From Phymatolithon calcareum (Eukaryota > Rhodophyta > Florideophyceae > Hapalidiales), in contig OZ345357.1 in NCBI GenBank assembly GCA_977006965.1, positions 2,170,001 to 2,234,000 on the forward strand: a stretch of DNA of 64,000 nt, given 5' to 3'. Of the stretch, positions 28,484 to 40,212 are shown one piece after another. Position 1 is the stretch's first letter, and each line of letters starts with the position of its first letter. The position numbers were made by a program, and so were the translations under genes. The notes below the pieces were generated by a model that was given only the letters and a program-made list of their open reading frames with translations, had not been told where the DNA came from and made no database searches.

Positions 28484-31408
28484 GTTGTGTACAAAAAAAA
28501 AAAAACAAGAGGTGGCATGCACATGACAAATACTGTACACGTCATTTCCATCTGCCGGACTTGTTAGCACATGATACTGTAGACTAAAGTTGATCCAAAT
28601 TTTTGAAAATAGAAGCACCATATCCGTTGTTTCGGTTATCGTCGCCTCCCATGGTTTCGTTTTTGCCGGCGAATGAGCCTGCCTTCGCTGTACCATAGTT
28701 TTGCGCATCGACATGCGGGCACAGCTCTTCGCTATTGTATCCTCCCAACAGAGTGATCTCCTTGCTATTCTGCGGTGGCGGGATTATGTCCAAGTATTCG
28801 CGATGTGACGTTGCACGTCGTGAGGTTTTCAGGGTCAGTAGGAGGTTGTGTACCGGTTGGTAGTATCGCTCGGTTGATCAGGAGTATTCTTAGACATTGA
28901 GCTTCTTCGCATTCAGATGCGGAGTACTTACAAGATGGTCGACCAGGGAAGGGTATCCAAAGCGGACCATCTTGAAGAGGAATTGTCTGTGCTGTAAGTA
29001 CTGAAGTATGATAGAGTTTGATCCCCTTCATGACCTGCAATTCTGTGTCATGCGGGGAAACTGCACAGGTCTCTGTCCTTGGAAAACATAGAACGGCAGA
29101 AGAGCTAATCTCGACTCCCTTTGGGGCAGATTTAGAGCCGCGTAAGTTGCGTGAGGATTTTTGATACTAATTCACAGCCGTGCCTGACGGCATGACTTCA
29201 AAAAACGCTCAAACTTGATAGCATGAAGTACTACAGTGCTGAAGTGAAGGTACCTCCACTCTCCCTAAATAGTGCAAAACTGTAACACGTGGCCGGGGAC
29301 ACAAAGAATAAGTCTTGTGCAACACTAAGACTAGCATAGAAAATATCTGTTGACAAAATACGCACGGCTAACGCTCGGACAAACGCATTCAAATCTTCAG
29401 TCTGGCTACAATTTCGTTTGTCGGGGATAACACAAGTGCGGCGATGGATGCATCGGAGCTGTTACTCGACTTCATTTCTCCGTACAAAGAGATCTCTTGG
29501 GAGGAAATGACTACCCTGGTCGAAGGAAACACTTTGGAAAAGTAACTTTCGAACGTGGTACAAACTATGGACAGCTAAAGTGTTTCGAACGTATCAATAG
29601 CGAATCGTCGTTAGTGCCCGGGTATTGAGCCGTCAAGAACAATCTTTATACCTGTACCGTGGTATGCTGCAATTGAGAGCTCAAGATGTTTTGGGACTGC
29701 AGGAGGGATATGGTAGCGTTGGCCGAAGTACTCATTCACTTTGAAAGATTGAAGTGGGAAACGTAGGTGGCCCCAATATCTTCCCCATTTGTCTCAGAAA
29801 TTGTGCAACTTCCCAAGTTAGATTCGACGTGAAGAAAGTCGCTTCATGACTGCGGATGAGAAGCGCCAGTGTGACTCCAGAGACAAAATGTTTGATATCA
29901 TGCTGAAGGAGATTTTCACAGAATATGCGTACAGGCTGACTTCGTCGAAGTATCCTAACGAATCAGTAGAAGTTTCAGGATATTCCCTGGATGTAAACCG
30001 CTTGGGCAGAGTGAAACCGACCGATAGCCCAGGCAGTTTCCCGATGTGCGACATGGTTGCAGATGTAGTTGGCAAATCATCCCTCGATGTCGGCAATGTA
30101 CAGTACGACCGATAAGGGGTTGGGCGTTTGCTACAAAGGATAACCAGACATATGAAGCTGGGAGACGGTGAGTCATCCAGACCGAGCATTATAACGGTTG
30201 TGCCATCTCACTGGCAATCTGAAATTGCAGTGTATGTCTCTTGTTGTCGAACAAGACAGTGGCTTGCAATGTGAGGTCGGTCAATGGCGAAACAAGGATA
30301 AGAAAGACACTGACAGCACAAGAATTAGGGAAGATCCTATAGAGCGACCATGTCGGGTGGCGACCCGCAAGTGTCAGCTCGTAATAACGGACAGACCCGA
30401 CAGTCGAAATAATCGCAGGATAGGAGCAACAAGAGATCGCCAAGTTGGGGCACTGACTCGCACGTTCGTATCGGTGTAGCCGTTAGACCTGACATTAACA
30501 GGATAGTGCCGGTAATCGTGGTGTGTGATATGCAACCCCCAGCCAGTAGGTTGGAGAATCCGATAGCTTATAAGGTACAGCTCATCGCAGCGAGTAAAGG
30601 ATCGCATCTCAAGAAAGCCACAATTGGCGAGAGTGAGTGGCAACTACTTTGCCCACCCTGAGAGTGCAACAAGCAAGCTGAAATACCACCATATGGTTCT
30701 TCATCGCTCTATTATTAAAGAGGCGTAACTAACGCATGCGGTAAGTCGTCGTTAGGAAGTCAAAAGGCAACAGAACTGGCACCCCACACAGTACAGGGCC
30801 GTCTGTGCAGGTCTTTTTATTATACGTGGAGCACCCCTGAAGAGAACGGTTGTGTTTTCAAATGTTGTAGAGTTGAGTATTGTAGTGGCGAGTGTGGGTT
30901 GCTGATCTTGTTTGGTCTTCGAAGAGATGTCGAGGAGCGCTGCAGTAGTGAGAGACGCATCACTTTATCCGTGCTATAAGGGGTGGGCAGCAGCTAGGGG
31001 CGTATAACGCTCCATGAATACAGGGCTGTGTCCTCAGACGCCACTGTCTACGTTCTAGCACTCAAAGATGTGATAACACTGTTGGTCAGATACGTCCCGT
31101 CGATGAGAATCGGCTACGGATTATGTCTGTCTCCAATAAATTGCCACCAACCTGATACTGTACATTCGACGAAGGAGGATGAAGGGTACAGCTGTATGAA
31201 GAACGTTATCAAATAAAGTAGATTTTAATGTGAAGAGACGTGGACGGTTTTCCTCTGAGACGTGTCCGTATCTCCACACTTGACCTGATAAGATCTCACT
31301 GACCTCTGACCACTACTACAATTTAGGACACTTTAGCGAGCGTACCATTTTCCGCCTCGTAACCGACGACCTCCGTTCTTCTAGCATTGTGGTTCGCAAA
31401 AATTCAAA
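28484..31408. other. 2.9-kb region with only decayed coding traces
   Basis: No intact gene was recognised. Minus-strand open frames at 28584-28793 (rich in Asn and Gly) and 28765-29040 lie in different frames and may be exons or relics of one gene. On the plus strand 29846-30115 encodes an 89-residue frame of protein-like composition without a family. None is strong enough to call as a gene. The promoter and 5' UTR of the 31409 gene must lie at the right end. Confidence 0.4.
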
Positions 31409-34400
31409 ATGTCTTGTGAAAAACCGTGCAATCCGTGGATCGTCTACACCGTCTATGCCGCCGCTTTCATCCCGCTCGCATTCATTTACGGCATGGACTT
31501 CATCACTGACAGGTGGAGGACGATTCGTAAGACCTGGCAGAACGGCATGACTCAGCTGTGCATCTCACTGCCTTGCCTTGCGTATGTCATGTACTACATT
31601 GTTCTCCAAATCGGCGGTGAGGACCACAAGGAGGCAGCTTCCGCTATCACAGTGGCAGTATTCAACGCGTACCATGTTGTTCGAACGGTTTGGGGTCTGT
31701 TGCAGCTTTCTGAATTCCAAAACTGGAACGTTCATGCCTTAACCTGTCTCATCAATCTTCGGTACAAGGCATCATATCACCGGCCGTCCAGGTTGTCTTT
31801 GTTCACCAACCATTTGTCGTCAAGAGTTCGTGACTTCTGTTTCTTCTGGAGAAACGAAAGCAGTGCTTTCGATGAGGAACTGGAAACATTCGACACTTCG
31901 TCGGCAACATTCGACACTTCGTCGGCAACGTCGGCAACATCCGACATGTCGCGGGAACCATTCGGCAGGTTGCTGGAAACATCCGACATGTCGCTGGAAG
32001 ATGTTAAGAGAACAGTGGACAATGAAATGCTTGTCAACAGCTCGCTCATTGACAATGAGATCGCTGGTCATGACCTCCCAATGCGCCTCGTTTGGCATTC
32101 CCGCGTTAAGTACAGTGATCAGGAACGGCATAGCTGCATCGCACGACTTGGGTCGCATTTGACATCTACGCTACCGGAAGAATGCGCCGTCCGTTGGCTA
32201 GCGTCATTCCTCGCAAAGTTTGGAAGTCGATGGCTTGCTGACACCAAACATTTGTCTGACGCAACATGTGATGGCTTCCGCAGCGAAGAGCAGTGGAGTA
32301 AATCTCGAGATCTTGCAGTTGTGGCAATGATGCACACAACGAACGGGATGGTGACTGAGACCGGATCAACAGAAAATTTTGTTTCTCTGTTTTCTCCGTT
32401 TCACAAGTTTTGCAATGCCCCCAACAGCTGCGTTGACTCCCGAGTTGACGTCAGAGAAATACACTCGCTTCCTTTTCAAATGAACGGGTACGAGAACTCT
32501 GACGAGGACATCGTATTAGACTTTCGCCATCAAGCAGCAACAATAAAAGACGCTGTAAGAGATGACTGGCATAAAGCGTCTCTGAACAAGTTGGATGATG
32601 AGGAGAGAACGGCGGTCGAGAACATGTCTGCTGCGCAGCTAGCTTGTTTCGCCAAGCTTATGCATCAGGACCAAGTGCACTGGAAGAAGACTGAAAGGCG
32701 TCCTCACCGTGTGCCGTTTCCTGACCGCCTGTTGCACCGCACCTTCACTTACCAGTTAGGCGGAGATCATGAGAAAAATATTGATGAAGTCCTCAAGAGA
32801 CTTCCCTTTGCCCTGTCCGGCCGTCAACGTCGGGTCTGGTCGCTGAATGATGGAGTGTTACAAGAGAGCATTCATATGGATAACTACATTTCTCTGGAGA
32901 GTGGTGACAGAAGTGATTCTTCTTTTGTGACCTTACAACTCACGACTGAAGAAGATACACTGCCTTCCGCTTTTCAAAAACAGGTCAACTTCGAAACCGC
33001 CCGACTTCAGGCAAATGGCATGACTCGTGGCGGAATGAAAACAAGTCGCTTCATCGGGTGTGTCACTGAAATTGTGCGGAGTGCGCTTGCACTATGGGTC
33101 GATGAGTCCGACAACGATACCACCGGCTGGTCGCCACGTATTTCTACTATGGGATTGAACTTTCCGTGCAGTGCACAGCTATGCTCCACATTTCAGGAAA
33201 TCAAGAAAAATAATACCCGTGCTCATAGGTGGAATATGAGACTGGTTTGGGAAATCCAATCATTCTTGGAGTGGAAAGTTGAAAATGAGCTCGAAGAGAT
33301 TGAAGGGAATGACACAGACCTGCGAAGGTCGGAAGCACTCGTGATGCTGTTCATTCTTGGTTTTCCATCAGTACGAATCGAACATTGCGGAAAGTCTGCA
33401 AGTACAGCCACGGAGAGCAATGACACTGTGATCACTCTCGTACAGAAATTTACAGTGGCACCGATTGGCGGTCCTCAAAAAATTGTGATTACAGTTGAAG
33501 TGAACGTTGAGGCCAGATACCCATGGGTCTCTTTGCGCATGGAATTGGAAGGTCTTGTATTTGACTGGCAAGGTTGGAAAGACACATTCATGGGCAGCAT
33601 GTGTGCACAGAAAAGATGGAGACTAAGTCGCGGGATCTCGAAGCATGAAACACTCCGCGAAGAAGGGAATCAATCTCAACTTTCCGAACCTATTCAGAGG
33701 ATTGAAGCACCGGGACATGATGAAGAATATAATTTTTGGGCTGGTTGGCCCCCATTCATGCCGGAGATTGCCCAATATGAGTTCAAGGAAAGACGATTTA
33801 TATATATTTATGATATTGAGGAATTGAATTCTGCACTGGATGCCCACTATCATAGTCAGTCGAGAGAAGAGCTCGGACCTGTGTACGAGGATGGAAGGGT
33901 CGCGCTTGAAGGTGGTCGCAAGAACGAGGCGATGATTGTTTTTGGGCGTTGCATAGCAGAACAAGGAGACAGACGCGCTTTGCAAGATTTCGCCGATATT
34001 CTTCTGAAACAGAATCCTGTGAACTGGAATGATGCACGCCGATTGTGGTCCGATATGCACTCATGGTACGAGATATTGATTAATCGAAGACCAAGAGAGT
34101 TGGCTCATGACGTTTCCAATGAAATCGATCTTCAGCTACTGGCAGACGAGTGTGGACGTTTCTCGGAACCCATGAAAGACGATGATTATGATTTGCTGAA
34201 AGCCATTTCGTTGTTTCATGTGAACGGGCCAGAGAATGCTGTGTCGGAGGCAGCCGTTTGTACAATGGAATCTATTCTTGTGAAAGAGGTTGACCCTGTT
34301 ATTGCACTCCATCTCGCTATCGCGTATCAAAGTCTATACGTGGAGTCGCGAGACTTGTTACAAAGGCAGCTCGCAGTACATGCTATTGTGCGAGTGGGTA

Positions 34401-35257
34401 TTGATTATCCAAGCAGATTCGGTGCTCCACTCGGAATCTTACTCGAAAAAGGATTTTACACTTTTCGTAACAAGAAGCACATCTCCAAGTTGATCTCGTC
34501 CTGTCGGAGCCATTGGCGTGGTGATGGGAAACGGTTGCAAGAACTATTTGAAAGGTTGTTCCTCATGCCTGAAACTCCAGACAGACACATAGATGGAAGT
34601 CGGCTCTCATTCGGAATGGGCTATCATCCAAAAGACGCTATCAGAGTTTACGAGAAGATGCCGAATAAGCGGGAAGAACGTGCGTATGCATATAATCGTC
34701 TCGGATTGATATATCACAGGGGAGGACCAGATGTTCCTATCAACAATTCGGATGCGAAAAACAGATACTCGAATGCAATCGAGCGTGGGTCCACAGAAGC
34801 TTTTTGTAACATGGGTGTTTTACTAAATGGAAACCAAGCCGAGGGCGATAACATTTCGTCGCTGGAAGAGGCTGCCGCGACCGGGAACAGTACAGCAATG
34901 AACAATCTGGGAGTGGCGTACGATCTCGGAAACGGAGTCGAGCGGAATGCTGTGGAAGCCAAGAATCTTTACGAGCAAGCCATTGAAAATGACCAACATC
35001 CGATTGCTATTTTTAATCTCGCCCTCATGTACAAGTTCGGCGATTCTGAGTTTCGAAGCGAAGAGAAAAGTGCCGAGCTGATGGACCGATTTTACGGTCC
35101 AGACATCGACACGTCAGGGATGTTCGTTTTGATGCAGGAAATTTCGAAATTGTCAAATGCGGGGACCATGGAGGCACGAAACACTGATGTTTGGAAGGTG
35201 AAGGTCGAAGAAATCGACGACTGTTTGGCATATGTGAAAGTGAAAGACGAAGAGTGA
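31409..35257 (+). CDS. 1282-residue membrane-anchored protein with Sel1-like repeats
   Basis: This uninterrupted ORF starts with an ATG at 31409. Hydrophobic segments lie at about 11-28, 49-68 and perhaps 79-99, anchoring a large soluble part. At about 155-190 a Ser/Thr/Asp-rich tandem repeat (FDTSSAT, SDMS) reflects a minisatellite at DNA level. Residues about 200-800 match nothing I recognise. From about 1090 to 1215 there are Sel1-type (TPR-like) repeats: AYNRLGLIYHRG...DAKNRYSNAIERGSTEAFCNMGVL, then AMNNLGVAYDLGNGVERNAVEAKNLYEQAI, then AIFNLALMYKFGD. Sel1 repeats bind protein partners, as in the ER-associated degradation adaptor SEL1L/Hrd3. An AATAAA-type signal at 35334 follows the stop. 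It is intact although surrounded by LINE sequence. Confidence 0.72.
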   Translation: MSCEKPCNPWIVYTVYAAAFIPLAFIYGMDFITDRWRTIRKTWQNGMTQLCISLPCLAYVMYYIVLQIGGEDHKEAASAITVAVFNAYHVVRTVWGLLQLSEFQNWNVHALTCLINLRYKASYHRPSRLSLFTNHLSSRVRDFCFFWRNESSAFDEELETFDTSSATFDTSSATSATSDMSREPFGRLLETSDMSLEDVKRTVDNEMLVNSSLIDNEIAGHDLPMRLVWHSRVKYSDQERHSCIARLGSHLTSTLPEECAVRWLASFLAKFGSRWLADTKHLSDATCDGFRSEEQWSKSRDLAVVAMMHTTNGMVTETGSTENFVSLFSPFHKFCNAPNSCVDSRVDVREIHSLPFQMNGYENSDEDIVLDFRHQAATIKDAVRDDWHKASLNKLDDEERTAVENMSAAQLACFAKLMHQDQVHWKKTERRPHRVPFPDRLLHRTFTYQLGGDHEKNIDEVLKRLPFALSGRQRRVWSLNDGVLQESIHMDNYISLESGDRSDSSFVTLQLTTEEDTLPSAFQKQVNFETARLQANGMTRGGMKTSRFIGCVTEIVRSALALWVDESDNDTTGWSPRISTMGLNFPCSAQLCSTFQEIKKNNTRAHRWNMRLVWEIQSFLEWKVENELEEIEGNDTDLRRSEALVMLFILGFPSVRIEHCGKSASTATESNDTVITLVQKFTVAPIGGPQKIVITVEVNVEARYPWVSLRMELEGLVFDWQGWKDTFMGSMCAQKRWRLSRGISKHETLREEGNQSQLSEPIQRIEAPGHDEEYNFWAGWPPFMPEIAQYEFKERRFIYIYDIEELNSALDAHYHSQSREELGPVYEDGRVALEGGRKNEAMIVFGRCIAEQGDRRALQDFADILLKQNPVNWNDARRLWSDMHSWYEILINRRPRELAHDVSNEIDLQLLADECGRFSEPMKDDDYDLLKAISLFHVNGPENAVSEAAVCTMESILVKEVDPVIALHLAIAYQSLYVESRDLLQRQLAVHAIVRVGIDYPSRFGAPLGILLEKGFYTFRNKKHISKLISSCRSHWRGDGKRLQELFERLFLMPETPDRHIDGSRLSFGMGYHPKDAIRVYEKMPNKREERAYAYNRLGLIYHRGGPDVPINNSDAKNRYSNAIERGSTEAFCNMGVLLNGNQAEGDNISSLEEAAATGNSTAMNNLGVAYDLGNGVERNAVEAKNLYEQAIENDQHPIAIFNLALMYKFGDSEFRSEEKSAELMDRFYGPDIDTSGMFVLMQEISKLSNAGTMEARNTDVWKVKVEEIDDCLAYVKVKDEE

Positions 35258-35357
35258 AATATGAAGATGTCCTTCGGAGACGAGGAACTACTAGAACAAA
35301 ATTTGAAATTGTCGAGCTATACATTGGAGAAAATAAAACTTGATTGGTGAATTCATC

Positions 35358-35823
35358 ACATTTGTCTTCGAATTTCCACAACTGAAACACAGGCAACTGG
35401 CGGTTCAGTACGCCTTTGGAAGATTTCCCCAAGTGTCTACCACACTGATGGCAGATAGATTCGGAAACAAAGTCAGGCAGAAAATTTGCTGGAGACCCTG
35501 GATCGCAACCTGTCAGTCTATGAACTCAAGGAAGACAACAGAGCGGCAACTGAGAAGGCATTAGATGACCTTTTGCTCTTCAGCAAAAGCATCATCGAGA
35601 GTATGCAGTACGAAGAAGACCTGTACTGAAAGAAGAAGCGACGCCTCGAAACGGCTACGAAGAGCAATCAAAACAACCGAACACATGCTAGGATCTCAGA
35701 TAGAATACCAGACATAAGAGTAGAGCCGCCCTAGCGAGGGCAGCACCTGAGGAAGCCTTGCCCGTATATTCGTATGACTGTGGGGCTTTAAAAAAATTGC
35801 AATAAAAAAACATTTGTCTTCGA
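35358..35823 (+). mobile_element. LINE copy 3, 5'-truncated insertion with 14-bp target duplication
   Basis: A 438-bp LINE 3' end (35372-35809) ends in GCAATAAAAAAA and is flanked by ACATTTGTCTTCGA at 35358-35371 and 35810-35823, a textbook target-primed reverse transcription signature. It lies about 100 bp after the stop of the 1282-residue gene. It differs from copy 1 at only about three positions and shares its frame-disrupting replacement near GTCAGGCAGAAAATTTGC. Confidence 0.92.
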
Positions 35824-36029
35824 GATTGTTGTCAAACGGGGAGGAGTTGAACAGGGCGATGAGAAAATCTTGGATTTAGTAAGTGTGAGTACATGCTCTT
35901 CGGGACTACAGTAAACTGTCGTGGTCTGGTGAGCAAACAGAATATACGCGTTGCCCTGCATTTGGTTCATTTAACTTGTAATTTTTGGCTCTGCTGATTT
36001 TAAATTCGCGCACCCTCGCCCTCCTCTGA

Positions 36030-37794
36030 GCGCAGCGTCTCGACGTCTCCGTGCGCACCCTCTGCGATCTACGTCTCTCGTCCGATCTCTTCGCCCACTC
36101 CTTCGTCCTCGCGTCCGCCTCCCCCGTCCTCGCAAAATCCTTCGCCTCCCACACCTCCTCCCCGCTCCTCTCCAACGCGTCCTCGCACGTACAGCACGCC
36201 GCTCTCGCCGTCGCCTACGACGTGCAGTCCCCCATGCGCGCCTTGCATCTCGCCGACCTTCTCGAGCTGCCGCCCTCTGCTCCGCCCTGGCAATGCCGCG
36301 CGCGGTCGCGCACATCGACCGCGCACTCGCCGCGTCCGTCGGCCCCGATACGGCGCTCGAGGCGCTGCGCGCTGCGGCACCGCTGCAACTGCGACGCACG
36401 ACGGATGCGTGTCGCGCGTTCGTGAAGTGCCGGCAGGGCGAGGTTGCCGACGGGGTGGAGTGGAATCGGTTTTCTGTTGAGCGGGTGGCGGAGGTGCTGC
36501 GCGTGCAGGATCTCGTGCCGAGGAATGAGGAGGGGGTGTTTCGCGCGTTGGAGAAGTGGCTGGCGGTTGATTTGGAGGGAAGAAGGATGGAGGTTGGGGC
36601 GGCGTTGAGATTGGTGCGCTTTTCGACTATGAGTGATAGGGCGGTTGTGCGTGTGTCGAGGTCAGCGTATTTTGCGGGGTTTGATGAGTTTTATCAGTTG
36701 TTGTTGGAGACTTTTATTCGAAGGGCGGAGGTGAGACTTGTGCATGCGCCGAGGATTGGACGAGGGGAGGCGGATGGGGGGAAGGGGATGGTGCGGAGGA
36801 AGGCGGCGATTACGGATTGTGGATTGGGGGAATTGTCGGAGGGGGAGGTGATGAATGCGAGGAATCAACAGGCGGTGCTTCTTGAGGGATTGTTTCCGCT
36901 AAGATGGTAGAAGAATTTAGGTTTCGGACGCGCAGTGCTTCGGCTATGCTGTTTACGATTGTTGTGCCCAACTTGTTGATGTGTAGGAAGAGGGTGCGGT
37001 CGAAGTCAAGGTCGTTTGCTAATCATTGCTGGTTGCTGTGCGTTGACCCTTTTGCGGCGGCGGCGGCGGCGGCTGCCGCGCGGGTGAGACTGAGGAGGGA
37101 GCGTCGCAGCAGTTCCCTCGTCTTACTTGGGCAAGGTCAAGTTCCACCGATGCGGCGGAGGGTGGTGCGGATTACATTTCGTTGTTTTTTGTGTTGTGAA
37201 CCGGAAGAGGAACGCGCGTCGTCTGTGTCTATGCGTGTCAACTATGCGCTGTTTGTTGCCTCGGCAGAGGAGCAGTATGGGATGGAGAGGAAGGTATGCA
37301 CGGGAAGGACGTTCTCGGCGGATGGACAGGCAATGGGATTTCGACGACATACACGTCGTTCACGGATTTTGGAACGTTGTGTTCATAACGCGGAAAGAGA
37401 TGAGATTGTTATCGGCGCTCATGTGGTCACACTCGGTGCAGAGGGCAGTGGGGTTGAACGACCGGATGTGGAGAGGTTGGAACTGTCGAAGATTGCAACG
37501 GATTCAAGTACGCGGTCGTCGCAGAGTACGGAACGATCGCCATTGTCACTGCCGAGACTGGGGTCCATTGAGTGGCAGAGAGATACATTGCGCGATTTGC
37601 CGCCTAGCACTGTGCTGAACCCTGTGTTGCAGACGGCGGCCGGACGCGATTTTCTCAGTCTAGAGGCAGAAATGCTGAGAACGAATGAGAAAGCGGCGAG
37701 GAGAAACTTGGGAGTGCAGAGACCGGATGAAGCTTTCCTGTGTGGATCTAGCGCGGTGAGTGTGAAGGAGATGGAGGGACAGGCGGGGAAATGA
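36030..37794 (+). pseudogene. BTB-BACK (POB1/LRB-like) gene broken by frameshifts
   Basis: Domains come in the order BTB, BACK, C-terminal MATH-like region, but in different frames. The BTB part (36030-36270) includes AHSFVLASASPVLAKSF. BACK (about 36293-36720) includes FSVERVAEVLRVQDLVPRNEEGVFRALEKWL and ALRLVRFSTMSDRAV. The C-terminal part (about 37225-37790, shifting frame near 37330) has VNYALFVASAEEQYGMERKV, like the ALFLG...YEF region of plant LRB/POB1 proteins. Such proteins are substrate adaptors of CUL3 ubiquitin ligases. No ATG precedes the BTB part in frame. The shifts have no intron borders, so it is a pseudogene or contains assembly errors. GC is markedly higher than in the neighbours. 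Confidence 0.65.
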
Positions 37795-38480
37795 GGGAGG
37801 ATGATGTGCGGTGGACGGTGATTGCAATCGGCAGATATACTTCTGTATAGTAGTTTACGTTGATTCGGCATTTTGTTGTCTTTCTTTTCTTCTTTTATTG
37901 CGGGATTTATCAGAGCTGGTAAACAACTCCACATCCTTACGGCTCCAGTAGACTTAACAGATACGAGTGGTACTTGATGTCACAACAGCTGCCCAAGCTG
38001 CACAATGTGCAGACCTTGGGGAAGCTTAACATCTATATCGCTACATAGCCAATCTTCAGTCGCCGTCCTTCAAAGGGATGCCCCGGGTTGGAAACCATTT
38101 AGGACGCTCACGGTAGCTAGTCATCTCGCTGCCTTCTTTCATTGTTGTCTTTCGTTTAACAACTAGCTGACTTTTATATATTTTATGGCGTACAGACGCA
38201 CTACACTTTTTATCTGTTAATATTTGTGCGCAGTGCATTTTAAACCTCGGTCATCATGGCAAAACGAGCACCTCATATGATTAACGAACATGGTGGTCTA
38301 AGCTCTGCTCTACAAGATTAGCCTTTTCCATTTAGACTCGGGCGTGTCATGACCGAACAGAACCCAAACTGCTGCTCTAGTGTCGGTATGTTCTACCTTT
38401 GAGGGCATATGAAACTGTCTTGTGTTGTTGTTATGCCCCTTCCCCATGTCACTCGAACAGCGTTTTGTGGGCCGAAGGTT
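37795..38480. other. Gene-free region
   Basis: No gene, repeat or motif was recognised in this ~690-bp stretch. Confidence 0.4.
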
Positions 38481-38488
38481 TTGAAGAG

Positions 38489-38860
38489 CTAATCAAGCAC
38501 AGCACCATTGGGGAGATTCCGAGGGTGGCGTAATACATTGGATTAACACTTGGCGCACAGTGCGGCGCTCGTCCGTTCGGAGGATATTTGCGAGCCAGTT
38601 CCAACGCTGAGGGGTCAGCACAACATCCGCGAGTGTCAGTAATTCCGAAGAGGTGCTTGCACACTGTATGTTAATCGTCTTGTGCCACAAAACATCACAG
38701 TTGTACACAACAGTGCGGATTGGGGGGCAGATAGCAGAGGATATTCAAGTACTTCTGTGTCTCCTGGACCCCCTTGCGGAACGCCTTTTCTCACAGAAAA
38801 CGAGGGATCCTGTTCCGCATACTGGAGCGGCTTGAAACCTAACAACTCACAACGCACGAA
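38489..38860 (-). pseudogene. Non-LTR reverse transcriptase relic with internal deletion
   Basis: On the minus strand one frame reads FSVRKGVPQGG, the RT motif preceding the catalytic region. About 120 nt later a second frame reads YNCDVLWHKTINIQCASTSSELLTLAD followed by QRWNWLANILRTDERRTVRQVL, the post-RT segment of many LINEs. The catalytic FADD block is missing between them, so this is an old deleted copy, distinct from the plus-strand LINE family. Confidence 0.5.
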
Positions 38861-39444
38861 GTGGCAGGGGAATTATGTCCCCTTGTAGCTCGTAGCCAGG
38901 CCGCGTCGCTTGGCGACGATCTGCTCAAATGGTCTCATTTGCAACAAGATTCTTCATAATGATGTCCATCTACTTGTCATCTTGATCATCATCACGTCGA
39001 AAGAATTTGTCGTCTACTTCAGCGAGAAGCGTCGCACCCGACTATCGTATTTGTGTCTTCCAAATTATTTACTCCTCTTTCGTATTGTACTCTACGTGCG
39101 AGAACTGTACAAGCGGGGATGTATCGCCCTGCACAGTCATGCTGTTGGGGGAGGAGGAATTATTTTTGCACTCTGTGTGATCGCGCTGGTTTTTTTCGGA
39201 TGGGAGCACGTGTAGAAGAAAATTTTAATGAGTTTGAGAATGACGGCTGGGTCGAGATTGCCAATATCTCCGTCATCGATATGTTCATCCACAATAAGCC
39301 AATGATTTGCTTAATGCAGTAATAGACGACCCTCTGCTGATACGCGTGTCTCGCCGGCACGATCCTGAGTTATTTTGCACGCAGAACAAAGAGACCATTC
39401 TATTGCACGAGCGAGCTCGAGAAGTAGAAGCATGACATCTGCAA

Positions 39445-40103
39445 TCAGCTTGTACACAACTTGCACTTCTCCTGTTGCGGCCACTTGCTTCGGTCCATCC
39501 TCCTTGAGCAGACGCCAGTCAGGTGCAGTGGGTCATGCAGCGCCTTGAGCCACTCAGCATGCTGCGCGGCTTGAGGTTTCCGTCTGCATTGTAGGACGCA
39601 CCAGAAGAAAGCATCTGCGATCCTGAATCTATACAGTAATGACATTTTTGGGCACTAAACTATTGTCTTCTTTTGTAAAGTTTTTGTAGAGTTGCACCTG
39701 ACCTGAAAGATACCTTGGATTAACCTAGCGTATCCATCCCTTCTGAGTAACTGTCCTTCTATCTGACGCCTATACGTATACCCGGACATGCGTACCCCGA
39801 GTAAGGTCTGCTGTTCCAGTTGGCGGCCGTCAGCAGCACTTACCCGGCTTTCCGTACTATTCCAATTCCCTATAACTTCCAAACCAGAATGCAATTTGAC
39901 AATACTGTAGCAATCGGCATGCAGTAGACAACATACTCCTGGTCAGGCCCTTGGCGACGAGAAAATGCATGGTGAAACGGGAATCGGCAGTCTGTGTTTT
40001 CTGCATGTTCTAGTTGGCGGTTCCAAGAGAGAATAACATGACCAGAGTCCACACTGAAGTTCTTGGCCTTAATACGAAGTATGCGGATAGTCGCAGACTG
40101 CAA
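39445..40103 (-). pseudogene. Unidentified decayed ORF
   Basis: Three minus-strand open pieces (40103-39870, 39894-39655, 39645-39445) read as protein-like sequence. The last two share one frame and are separated by a single stop. The region includes QAAQHAEWLKALHDPLHLTG. No family was recognised; it may be a transposable-element relic. Confidence 0.25.
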
Positions 40104-40212
40104 AGACAGCTCAAAATATCAGACGTACTGAAGTACCGCTGTGATGCGGCTTAATTCACATGACACGGAATCACGATTCAGGGAGGGAAAGAATATGGAC
40201 ACGTCTAGACAC

